Made by a program: the position numbers and the translations under genes. This document shows, piece by piece, positions 25,001-32,788 of a stretch of 64,000 nt of DNA. A model generated the notes under the pieces. The model saw only the letters and a list, made by a program, of their open reading frames with translations. It made no database searches and was not told where the DNA came from. Location: assembly GCA_963712305.1 (NCBI GenBank), contig CAVQHI010000002.1, forward strand, positions 62,001 through 126,000, in the 5' to 3' direction. The DNA comes from DATFNI01 sp963712305 (GTDB lineage: Bacteria; Bacteroidota; Rhodothermia; Balneolales; DATFMH01). Each line of letters starts with the position of its first letter. Position 1 is the first letter of the stretch.

Positions 25001-26319
25001 TCACCGTCGATATCAGTTGATATGTTCGCATAATCAACACCGCTGCCATCCAACCAGGGTGATGTAACGTGTAGATCGCTGCTGCTGACAAAATGCGAGT
25101 ATACAGAAACCGAGTGAGTCTCCTTGCTGCTGGCTGTTTGCAGAGCAGAAAGATCACGTAAGTTGCTGCCCCAATATGCCAGGTAGTTACCGGTTGAATA
25201 CAGGTTGTTAAAGTCAGATGTGGAGATCGCACTTGTGGTACTGGCATAGTAGGCATAACCACCGCCATCGTTCGAGAAGATATTATTCTCAATCAGATAA
25301 TTGGACCCGGTGCCAGCAACATAAAATGCCCGTGATGTTGATCCGGATCCGGTAATGTTGACTGTGTTAAAAACAATATCCTGATATGTGCTGTTGCTGA
25401 TATAGATCCCATAATGCCCCGAATTTGTTGTCAGATGGATCAAATTGTTTGCGATGATGCCATGCGTTCCGGTCGGTGGGGTTCCACTTGAAATGTTTGA
25501 CAGATACAGGCCATAGGCGTTATTTATTGCCATCTGATTTTTGGTGATTTGAACAACCCCGCCGATTTGATTTGCGTAAATGCCATAACCGCTTGTTATG
25601 GAAGAGATATTATTGCTTAAAGTAACTGTGTTGACATACTGTAAAAAAATTCCAGAGTAAACATTGTTGAACCGGTTGTTGGTTATGTTGAAGTTTGATG
25701 AAACATCATTGGAAACACCAGTTAGACGAACAGCATAACCACCACCATTGAACGCGTTATTATTGATTGTGATATCTGACAGCTTTACACTGTTTGCAAG
25801 TATAAGAGTGGCATTTGAGCTCCCTGATATGCCTGAACCGGAAGTCAGAGAGTCATTTAAAATCGAAATATTGCTGCTTTGTGAAGTTATATCCATCACT
25901 TTACTATACGTAGTACCCGTTGCGCTCAGAGTCAGGTTTTTGAACAGCAGGTTCGACGCCCCATCTACCTTTATGACATAGTTGTCGGCGACGGCAGAAG
26001 CGGTATGATAGATTTGGACATCACTGGCCACACCACCTTGCGATTGGAAGGTGACAGTATTTGTGCCATTCGAACCAGTAATCGCATCTAAAACGAATTG
26101 CTCATTATAGGTGCCGGGTTTGATATTAAACGTGACTGGTCCGGAAACCCCGTCGGTTTTAAGCGCCGACACGGCATCAGTGATGGTTGTATAATCACCA
26201 CCAGAGCCAATTGTATAGGTGCCTGTTAGCTGAGCGAGTAGCATCGTTGGAATCATAAACAATTGCATACATATGATGCCCAACAGTCTTTTCCCTCGTG
26301 TTTGGATGACTTGTTTCAT
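22015..26319 (-). CDS. Large secreted parallel beta-helix protein with T9SS C-terminal domain
   Basis: 1434 residues. Signal peptide about 1-29. Three long internal repeats of about 430 residues follow (about 31-455, 463-893, 898-1325). Each begins G-(T/S)-Y-(T/D)-IG-(S/T) then DY-T/A-T..., continues GPVTF-type and DTVTF-type strands, has many right-handed beta-helix turns with N-rich corners, and ends DIG(A/D)(D/Y)EF(T/I). The C-terminal about 90 residues (YQNYPNPFNPTTQIRYGLPK, GVYFYRIQAG) form a type IX secretion sorting domain of the FlgD-like class. It is probably exported and anchored or released at the surface, possibly binding or cutting polysaccharide; no catalytic residues are identified. 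Confidence 0.9.
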   Translation of the reverse strand: MKQVIQTRGKRLLGIICMQLFMIPTMLLAQLTGTYTIGSGGDYTTITDAVSALKTDGVSGPVTFNIKPGTYNEQFVLDAITGSNGTNTVTFQSQGGVASDVQIYHTASAVADNYVIKVDGASNLLFKNLTLSATGTTYSKVMDITSQSSNISILNDSLTSGSGISGSSNATLILANSVKLSDITINNNAFNGGGYAVRLTGVSNDVSSNFNITNNRFNNVYSGIFLQYVNTVTLSNNISSITSGYGIYANQIGGVVQITKNQMAINNAYGLYLSNISSGTPPTGTHGIIANNLIHLTTNSGHYGIYISNSTYQDIVFNTVNITGSGSTSRAFYVAGTGSNYLIENNIFSNDGGGYAYYASTTSAISTSDFNNLYSTGNYLAYWGSNLRDLSALQTASSKETHSVSVYSHFVSSSDLHVTSPWLDGSGVDYANISTDIDGENRSSQNPDIGADEFTAAAGTTTPLSGSYTIGSGGDYTTVADAIDDLMLKGISAPVTYHIKSGTYIEQVSMRSIPGASATDTVTFQSESGAAKDATIFYNASGTADNYVWRLIASSHIRFRNLTLQSNNSNGAQYGRVLNLNGACGDLALRNAIIKGAPANTSSSNHILIFSDNSVIQGFIVRDDSLSGGSVGIRMDGLSNDPNQDILLTNNKINTWYTGIQLQYITIPVITQNTVWVRSGYAIYMTNFDGQFMVNANNLMPTNAYGLYLNNGTGGTPPTDHHGQIYNNVVALNSNSGHFGIQLSGIKNTDFVYNSVNVYGGGTTSSGFRLVGNNSTVLMANNIFSNEAGGYAADFNTISGLTSSDYNDFYSSGNYLAKWGNSNLRNLDTLQSLSNKEMHSVSIYPHFPSTTDLRTDSPWLDGKGVTFTGLTTDITGALRDATTPDIGAYEFTSDPNNTPLSGTYDIGTSLDYATFASAASDLIFRGISGPVTFDVASGTYVENFTLRAIPGSSSADTVTFRSKTGKSADVNIYYAANGAGDNYLMQLIGTNHLRLWNLTLTANNMSNSNYGQIVNLIGAVGDVGIKHCNLIGSPRNTSSSNLSIIYSNQSVIDHFYLESDSLKNGSSGFYMNGVSNDYSPWLMVKDSYIDTYYYGIFASYLNTPQLMNNHIVDNVSYPVYLNGVSGTFMITGNMISSTTYGLYLNNVSGGKPPIGTHGLVANNFVSSAGTSANRALYLSNCSNTDFYYNSMLVTGAQNTTSTVYITGSGSENQFVNNIFANKSGGFTYDVNSPALIGMSDYNDLYTTGSNIARWSNNALATLADLQSASSMDANSIAANPGFVSNTDLHVTAAALDSVGTPLTRVTTDIDGQTRDANKPDIGADEFIAGATPIDDEPGSVQPGSGLPKKFVLYQNYPNPFNPTTQIRYGLPKASDVKVDVYNTLGQKVLTLFDGRQTAGYHIITWNPRDAASGVYFYRIQAGSYVKIMKMLFIK

Positions 26320-26662
26320 CGTAACCTCCTGAAAAAGGTATGTTATTGAGTTCCCCCACTAATTTTGCACAAGCATTTGTAAGGTTGGATTCGGCCCTCC
26401 CCATAAGACTATCGGGGGGGGAATAAATGCTGTGTACAATAGTACTACACTAAATATACTCTATTTTAAATGAGGAGGCTGTGATCGACAAGGGAGGTTC
26501 ATACAGAAGAGTACTGTACATATGCACAGTCAATATTTTTAGTTTATATATATAGAAATGTATTGGATTCCTGGATATGCATTTTCTAATGCAACGATAT
26601 AATTAAACTGTGGGTTTATTGCATCGATTGTTTTAATAAATAATAATTAATTGTGACAAACC
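26320..26662. other. 343-bp control region between divergent genes
   Basis: AT-rich in its right half, with a C-rich/G-rich inverted stretch (CCCTCCCCATAAGACTATCG then eight G) at about 26395-26421. It must contain promoters for the beta-helix gene (minus) and the SRPBCC gene (plus). No gene is seen. Confidence 0.5.
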
Positions 26663-27148
26663 GTGAGTCCATTACATCATCTTCAACGCGTACAAAAACT
26701 TCCTGTTTCAATGGAGGAAGCGTGGGATTTTTTCTCATCGCCCAGAAATTTGTCTGTAATTACACCTGATTATATGGGGTTTATTATTACATCAGGCTAT
26801 AAGGATCAAAAGATGTATGATGGGATGGTAATTACTTATATCGTAAAGCCAATTTTTAATATCCCTTTGAATTGGGTAACGGAAATAACGCATGTTAAAG
26901 AGCCGGCTTATTTTGTAGATGAGCAGCGTTTTGGACCATATAATTTCTGGCATCACGAGCATCATTTCCATGAAGTTGACGGAGGTGTGGAGATGACAGA
27001 TCTCTTAAATTACAAACTTCCCTTTGGACCAATAGGCCGGATTCTTAATTCATTGTTTGTTCGCAGGAGGGTCGAATCTATCTTCGACTATCGGTACCGG
27101 AAGCTTGAGAGTTTGTTTGGGAAGTTTTCGCATCCTGCAGTTGTCTGA
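26663..27148 (+). CDS. SRPBCC-fold (START-like) ligand-binding protein
   Basis: 161 residues of a polyketide-cyclase/SRPBCC type fold: LQRVQKLPVSMEEAWDFFSS then PRNLSVITPDYMGF at the start, DEQRFGPYNFWHHEHHFHEV in the middle, and MTDLLNYKLPFGPIG. Proteins of this shape, about 160 residues long, are often labelled cell-division-inhibitor or SRPBCC ligand-binding proteins; the ligand is unknown. The start is GTG at 26663. The 3' end overlaps the opposing peroxiredoxin gene by 71 bp, tail to tail. Confidence 0.8.
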   Translation: MSPLHHLQRVQKLPVSMEEAWDFFSSPRNLSVITPDYMGFIITSGYKDQKMYDGMVITYIVKPIFNIPLNWVTEITHVKEPAYFVDEQRFGPYNFWHHEHHFHEVDGGVEMTDLLNYKLPFGPIGRILNSLFVRRRVESIFDYRYRKLESLFGKFSHPAVV

Positions 27149-27629
27149 TGATGTTTTTGGCAACTTCAACATGTTCTGCAGCGTTAAGTTGCGAATTAAA
27201 AACATGTTTGATTACCCCATCTCGATCAATTATGTAGGTGACCCTGCCGGGCAGCAAACCCATCAGGCTTGAAGGAACACCGAAGAGATCCCGAACTTTT
27301 TTATCCTGATCACTTAGCAGCTTAAAGGGCAGCCGGTATTTTTCCTTGAATCGTTTGTGTGATTGCGGACTGTCTGAACTGATGCCGATTACAACAGCCC
27401 CGGCATCTGTCAGATCTTCAAAGTGATCACGGAATGTGCAAGCTTCGGTAGTGCATCCTGGCGTATCATCCTTAGGATAGAAGTAAATGACAAGGATATG
27501 TTCTCCCAAAACTTCATGGATGTCAAACATCTTCCCATTTTCATCGGGAAGTGAAAATGCCGGAACCTTGTTGCCATCTTGAAGAGCTTTTGCCATTACC
27601 GGAAATAAAATAGATTTGAATTTATCCAC
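27078..27629 (-). CDS. bcp: Thioredoxin-dependent peroxiredoxin (PrxQ/Bcp family)
   Basis: 183 residues (172 from the second ATG at 27596, MAKALQDGNKVPAF, which matches family length better). The peroxidatic Cys is in YPKDDTPGCTTEACTFRD, with a second Cys five residues later, the 1-Cys/atypical 2-Cys PrxQ arrangement. It reduces peroxides using thioredoxin. The C-terminal extension past RQLQDAK is low-complexity and coincides with the antisense end of the SRPBCC gene, so it probably arose from read-through. It may be under OxyR. Confidence 0.9.
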   Translation of the reverse strand: MDKFKSILFPVMAKALQDGNKVPAFSLPDENGKMFDIHEVLGEHILVIYFYPKDDTPGCTTEACTFRDHFEDLTDAGAVVIGISSDSPQSHKRFKEKYRLPFKLLSDQDKKVRDLFGVPSSLMGLLPGRVTYIIDRDGVIKHVFNSQLNAAEHVEVAKNIIRQLQDAKTSQTNSQASGTDSRR

Positions 27630-27830
27630 TGAATCAATGCGGCTTGGTTACAAATCGTTCCGCGATTGTGTAACAGAGATATTTTTATTGGGGCTATGTT
27701 TCTGTTTATTCAGCATATAATTGTTATTATTCTATCATATTTATGTAGATATCCTTCCCGAAATAAAACGAGCAGGATTTATATGTGATCAGGCCCGTTT
27801 TCCCTAAGAAATAGTCGTCCTTACATCGAT

Positions 27831-29558
27831 TTAGTAACCGAATGCATCGTCCTCTCCACGCGGATCCGCACCGGCCTCGCGGTCGCCACTTGCTTTAATG
27901 AATACACAGTTGGCACGTCCCCAATACCCCCATTGATGTAAATGATGTCCCATCTTCAGCAGGGCATCTGCAGCATCTTTATGGATGGCGTAAGGCTCAA
28001 AATTAATCTGGTCCGGATACCACTGCATATGAAATCTTGGAGCGGATACCGCTTGTTGTGCATTCATATGAAAAACAGACATGTCGAAGAATGTCTGAAG
28101 AACTGTTGTGATAATCGTGGAACCGCCGGGGCTTCCGAGTACCATGCGTAGTTTTCCGTTCTGTGTAACGATAGTTGGCGTCATGCTGCTAAGCATGCGT
28201 TTGTCCGGTTGTATGGCGTTAGCTTCGCCGCCAAGCAGACCATACATGTTCGGAACACCGGGCTTCGCGGAGAAGTCGTCCATCTCATTGTTTAGTACAA
28301 ATCCTGCGCCGGCAACACTCACATGCGAGCCAAAACCACCGTTAAGCGTGTAAGTGATGGAAACGGCGTTGCCATCCGGATCTACGATAGAGAAGTGTGT
28401 AGTTTCCTTGTGTTCCTTAAAACTGAATCCGGGAACCTTGCCGTGGTCGACATCCTTGCTGCGTGTGGCGTGAGTCCAGCTGAAATTGCTCATACGTTCT
28501 TTGAGATACTTGTCGCTGGTAATATAGCTCAGGGGCATCTTCACAAAATCAGGATCACCCAGAAAGTAAGCCCGGTCGGCATAAGCGCGTCGTTCAGCCT
28601 CGCTCATCAGATGAATATATCGAGAACCATTATAGCTTAGTGTATCGACGCCGTACGGTTCCACCATTTTAAGAATTTGTTTGATTATAATGCCCCCGCT
28701 GCTGGGAGGCGGCATCATGATGAGCTGATAATCTTTATAGTTGGCAGTGACCGGTTTTCTCCAGATACTGTGATATTTAGCCAGGTCTTCGTGGGTAATT
28801 AGTCCATGGCCATCCTTCATTTGCTGCACGATGAGATCGGCTGTTTTACCACTGTAAAATCCATCGCGTCCTTTATCAGCTATCAGCTCGAGGGTTTTTG
28901 CGAGATCTTTCTGCTGGAACAGTTCACCTTCTTTCCAGAGAGCAGAGTCGGGCTTCACGAAATATTTCGTGGATGATGCGTGGAGGAGAAATTTGTCACG
29001 GTAGTAATTGAGTACCCGGGCCTGGTCATAGCTCAGCCGGTATCCTTTGCGGGCAAGTTCGATGGCCGGCTCCATGTCCGTTTTAAGAGGAAGTTTGCCG
29101 TATTTGGCATGAGCGCGCACAAGCCCGTCTACGGTTCCCGGTACGCCGACAGCAAGATATCCTTCCCTGCTGAGTCCTTTAACAACGTCACCGTCTTTAT
29201 TCTGATACATTGTTCTGCTGGCGCCAAAGGGAGCGACTTCCCTGAAATCAAGCGTGTTCATTTCGCCATCAGACATGCGCACGACCATGAAACCCCCACC
29301 ACCGATGTTTCCGGCTTCCGGATAGGTAACGGCAAGCGCAAAACCAACGGCAACGGCAGCGTCGACGGCATTCCCGCCCTGTCGTATAACTTCGATTCCG
29401 GCATGGGAGGCGTCACTATTCGCACTGACAACTACTGCGTGATGATAGGTTTTTGAGATTCCAGCCTGAGCGTGCAGAGTCGAAGCAGATAGAATGAAGC
29501 AAATACTTGTGATAAAAAAAATCCCGGCGACATGGGAAAAAACTGGTCGTTTAATCAT
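27831..29558 (-). CDS. ggt: Gamma-glutamyltransferase precursor
   Basis: 575 residues. Signal peptide about 1-31 (ICFILSASTLHAQ). The proenzyme cleavage/nucleophile threonine is in KETTHFSIVDPDGNAVS (about residue 392), with the downstream small-subunit motifs NNEMDDFSAKPGVPNMYG and GSPGGSTIITTVLQ. The large subunit has GGNAVDAAVAVGFALAVTYP and GNIGGGGFMVVR. It hydrolyses or transfers the gamma-glutamyl group of glutathione in the periplasm. It is monocistronic here. The C-terminal Asp-rich tail (RGEDDAFGY) is unusual but short. Confidence 0.94.
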   Translation of the reverse strand: MIKRPVFSHVAGIFFITSICFILSASTLHAQAGISKTYHHAVVVSANSDASHAGIEVIRQGGNAVDAAVAVGFALAVTYPEAGNIGGGGFMVVRMSDGEMNTLDFREVAPFGASRTMYQNKDGDVVKGLSREGYLAVGVPGTVDGLVRAHAKYGKLPLKTDMEPAIELARKGYRLSYDQARVLNYYRDKFLLHASSTKYFVKPDSALWKEGELFQQKDLAKTLELIADKGRDGFYSGKTADLIVQQMKDGHGLITHEDLAKYHSIWRKPVTANYKDYQLIMMPPPSSGGIIIKQILKMVEPYGVDTLSYNGSRYIHLMSEAERRAYADRAYFLGDPDFVKMPLSYITSDKYLKERMSNFSWTHATRSKDVDHGKVPGFSFKEHKETTHFSIVDPDGNAVSITYTLNGGFGSHVSVAGAGFVLNNEMDDFSAKPGVPNMYGLLGGEANAIQPDKRMLSSMTPTIVTQNGKLRMVLGSPGGSTIITTVLQTFFDMSVFHMNAQQAVSAPRFHMQWYPDQINFEPYAIHKDAADALLKMGHHLHQWGYWGRANCVFIKASGDREAGADPRGEDDAFGY

Positions 29559-29653
29559 AGTATATAAGTGAAATTAAACATCAAATGAGCAGCAAATGCA
29601 TATTTCTGTGAGGAATAATAATGATGAAGTATGCGATATCAACAGGTAAAAAC

Positions 29654-29682
29654 AAAGCCGGTCCCACAACCAGACCGGCTTT
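29654..29682 (-). terminator. Terminator after the TonB-dependent receptor gene
   Basis: AAAGCCGGTC (29654-29663) and GACCGGCTTT (29673-29682) form a 10-bp stem with a 9-nt loop, 12 bp from the stop codon of the minus-strand receptor gene. The A-rich left flank becomes a U-tail on that strand. Confidence 0.85.
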
Positions 29683-29694
29683 ATTGTTATTCGG

Positions 29695-32403
29695 CTATAG
29701 ACGGATATCAATACGTGCATAATAAAATGCGCCGTTAAAGCCGAAGGGTGACAGCCCGCTGTATGGGTAGATACCTAAAAAATTGTTTCTGTCAATGGTC
29801 CTGTCCGGATAGACATCAAAAACATTGTTTGCGCCGATGGCAAGCGTTGTTTTTGGAAGTACAGGGTAAGAAATATTAACATCAGTAATCCACTTTGCAC
29901 TGTAGGTTTGATCACGGGTTGGATCGTTACTCAGGCTTGTCACTTTACCATACCGGTTTTCCCTGATAGTCGCGTCGAACTTTTTATAATTGTAATTCAA
30001 CGTAAGAATCAGGCTGGTCTTTGGCTGTGCCACAGTAAGGTATTCACTTGCAGAACGATCGAAAATCTGCGTATTCAGGCTGGAAAGTACCGCAGGCGTC
30101 GGTGCCCGTTTGGTAATTTTGTTGTGATTATAGTTGAAAGCCCCAGTGAAACGCATGATCCCTGCAGAAGACAGATCAATACCATAGTTAGCAACGACAT
30201 CAAAGCCATTTGTCATCGTATTGGCGGCATTGGTGAAGTAACGGCCCCCAGTTACATTTTTTACGTTTTTGGCCTCAAGCAGCTGTTGAACATCGCTGCC
30301 GGTAAAGTTAGAAGACAGAACGATACGATCTTGTATGTATATGTGATAGTAGTCAAATGTAAACGACAGATTGCTGACCGGTTTGGAGGTAAGTCCGGCA
30401 CTGATGTTGACTGATTTTTCAGGTTTTAACTGAGATGCCCCCAAAGCCTGTCCACCTTGACTCTTGACCGGGAAAGTCCTGATTTCATAGGGTGATCCAT
30501 CAATGAATACGGTGGACGTAGTAGAATAATTGGACTGCTGTAGCTGTGGGGCCGAGAACCCTGAACTTATACCACCACGGATTGAGAGAGCGGGTGCAAA
30601 AGAGTAACGAAGTGCTGCTTCTCCATTCAGGGTAGAACCGAAGTCATTGTAGTGCTCATAACGTCCGGCGACAGTTGCACGGAATTTGTCAGAAATATCA
30701 TTTTCAACATCTGCATACAAGCCGACGTTTGAGCGGGTTTGACTTACCGCGTCATTTGGGCGAAATCCGGGGAACACCTGGGAACCAAGTGCCGGTTGAT
30801 CTCCTGCATTTGGACCATCCAGAATTTTCTGTCCGCCATCATCATATGATTGATGCTGTCCGGCATGGATGTGATAATTCTCAACACGAAATTCACCACC
30901 AAATGCCAGTGTCACAGTATTGGCATCATTTATATTGTAATCTTTTGAGATGTCAATATTTGTACTGTTTTGCAAGTTGAAGAGTGTGCCGGCATTAAAT
31001 TTAGTCGGGCTGTTCACCCCGTATGTGACATTGACACTGTGATCGACCCCGAAGTTGAAAGAGTTATATCCATAGGTATCGCTGATATCCCAGGTCCAAC
31101 CTGAACTCGTGGCACCTTTTACGCCGGCGGCAAACGATCCGTCGAAGACATAAGAATGTATAATTGGCAGGAATCCGTCGGGCCAAATCGCACGGACGTC
31201 TCTGTTATCAAGCGAACGACGGAAAAAACCACCGGATTGTACATCCCGGTAACCCAAACCGCCAAATGTGTAGATGTGAGCGCCCTTTCCTATGGGAATG
31301 GATGAGTTGAACATTATATTGGCATTGCGCATTACAGGATCACCTAAATGGCTGTCATACCTATTGAACGTAGTTTCTTTTGAATTCAGTGATACCTGGT
31401 CGGATCCACCTGTGGTTGGATTGCCATTTGCGTCCATGCCGAAATATTGCTGGCGGGGATCAGGTCCGACATGGTTTGTGCTTCCGCGGCCAAGGTATTC
31501 TCCAGTGATATGCATAAAACCGCCGTTTCCTAAATTGAATCCATAGTCGAGTGTTCCATCGTAAACCGATCCATCACCCGCCGTTGTTTGTCCAACCTTA
31601 CTGCTGAGATTTAATCCGGTATTCTTCTTAAGTACGATATTGATAACACCTGATATGGCATCCGAACCATATTGTGCTGCCGCACCATCGCGCAGAATTT
31701 CAATATGATCAATGGCGCTGGATGGAATGGCGTTGAGGTCAACACCTGCTTCCCCACGTCCCACACTACCATTCACGTTCACAAGAGCACTCTGATAACG
31801 GCGTTTCCCGTTAACCAATACGAGCATTTCCCCGGGACCCAATCCACGTAGCGTCGCCGGGCGGACAGCATCAGTACCGTCCGTTATGCTTGGGCGAGGG
31901 AAATTGAAAGAAGGTGCCAGTGCTTGGATCATTTTACTGGTTTCACTCATACCTGTCGTACGCAATTGATCAACATTCAGCACGTCGATTGGAACCGCAG
32001 AGTTAATAACCGTCCTGTTTTGACTGCTCCGTGAACCAAGAACAACAGCCTGGTTCATACCTATAAGGCTCTGACTCAATTCGAAATTCTGAACCAGTTT
32101 TTGGCCCGCTGACAAACTGATATCCTTAGTTACGCTGTTATACCCAATGTAGCTGATACGCATGGTATATTTTCCCGCTGGCAGGGTCAGCGTATAGGTA
32201 CCGTCAGGGTTCGTACTTGCACCACTTTGTGTTTCAGTGACATAAATATTTACCCCCGCAAGTTCCTCGCCTGATTTGGAATCAGTGACCTTGCCGGTAA
32301 TAGTTCCGGTATTTTGAGCAAGAGCCGTAACTGGCAGCAAAAAAAAGAGATACGCGCACATTTTAAGTACACGACTTATAATCAAATTGTAACGATGCTT
32401 CAT
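29695..32403 (-). CDS. TonB-dependent receptor with N-terminal carboxypeptidase-regulatory-like domain
   Basis: 902 residues. Signal peptide (about 1-29), CarboxypepD_reg-like beta-sandwich at about 33-115 (ITGKVTDSKSGEELAGVNIY), plug domain at about 130-250 (NSAVPIDVLNVDQL, RPATLRGLGPGEMLVLVNGK then RRYQSALVN, and HIEILRDGAAAQYGSDAISG), and a 22-strand-type barrel to the C-terminal aromatic residue pattern. It imports a large ligand across the outer membrane with TonB energy; the 'DGAAAQYGSDAI' plug is that of siderophore/vitamin-type receptors more than SusC. No SusD partner follows. The ligand is unknown; an unusual Kelch-type sensor lies upstream. Confidence 0.92.
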   Translation of the reverse strand: MKHRYNLIISRVLKMCAYLFFLLPVTALAQNTGTITGKVTDSKSGEELAGVNIYVTETQSGASTNPDGTYTLTLPAGKYTMRISYIGYNSVTKDISLSAGQKLVQNFELSQSLIGMNQAVVLGSRSSQNRTVINSAVPIDVLNVDQLRTTGMSETSKMIQALAPSFNFPRPSITDGTDAVRPATLRGLGPGEMLVLVNGKRRYQSALVNVNGSVGRGEAGVDLNAIPSSAIDHIEILRDGAAAQYGSDAISGVINIVLKKNTGLNLSSKVGQTTAGDGSVYDGTLDYGFNLGNGGFMHITGEYLGRGSTNHVGPDPRQQYFGMDANGNPTTGGSDQVSLNSKETTFNRYDSHLGDPVMRNANIMFNSSIPIGKGAHIYTFGGLGYRDVQSGGFFRRSLDNRDVRAIWPDGFLPIIHSYVFDGSFAAGVKGATSSGWTWDISDTYGYNSFNFGVDHSVNVTYGVNSPTKFNAGTLFNLQNSTNIDISKDYNINDANTVTLAFGGEFRVENYHIHAGQHQSYDDGGQKILDGPNAGDQPALGSQVFPGFRPNDAVSQTRSNVGLYADVENDISDKFRATVAGRYEHYNDFGSTLNGEAALRYSFAPALSIRGGISSGFSAPQLQQSNYSTTSTVFIDGSPYEIRTFPVKSQGGQALGASQLKPEKSVNISAGLTSKPVSNLSFTFDYYHIYIQDRIVLSSNFTGSDVQQLLEAKNVKNVTGGRYFTNAANTMTNGFDVVANYGIDLSSAGIMRFTGAFNYNHNKITKRAPTPAVLSSLNTQIFDRSASEYLTVAQPKTSLILTLNYNYKKFDATIRENRYGKVTSLSNDPTRDQTYSAKWITDVNISYPVLPKTTLAIGANNVFDVYPDRTIDRNNFLGIYPYSGLSPFGFNGAFYYARIDIRL

Positions 32404-32713
32404 AATTAGATAGGTTATTGATCAAATGTTGTGTTCATTGCATTTACCAACATTAGAAATTTTAATAAATACATTCCTTAAAAACATTAGTAATTTTAGT
32501 GAAAACGGTATTTATAATAGAATTATGATCTTTTTACAAATGAAATGCGATAACTAGTTATAAATGTTTTTATGATTGATGTGTGAAATAAGGATTGCGA
32601 TATTGTATAATGCATGGGTGTGAATGTTTGTGCATTGCATACAAAATAAAAAAGCGGTTGCGTGATTTATTTTATGACCCTCTGTAAATGATTCACGTTT
32701 TTGTTAGGAAGGA

Positions 32714-32788
32714 TTTGTAAAGTGCCTTTTACAAACTTAAAAAACACAAGGTTAAGACAAGTTTTTCTGTAAAGGTGCGTTTTTACAG
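32714..32788. promoter_or_regulatory. Two TGTAAA/TTTACA palindromes upstream of the receptor gene
   Basis: TTTGTAAA-6-TTTACAAA (32714-32735) and CTGTAAA-8-TTTACAG (32767-32788), 53 bp apart centre to centre. They lie at the 3' end of the Kelch-sensor gene and about 310-385 bp upstream of the receptor start. They could be operator sites or weak hairpins. The remaining 32404-32713 has no gene. Confidence 0.4.

Noticed and set aside
22015..26319. Non-ribosomal or polyketide megasynthase
   Set aside because: Size alone suggested it, but the sequence is beta-helix repeats with a T9SS tail and no carrier or condensation domains.
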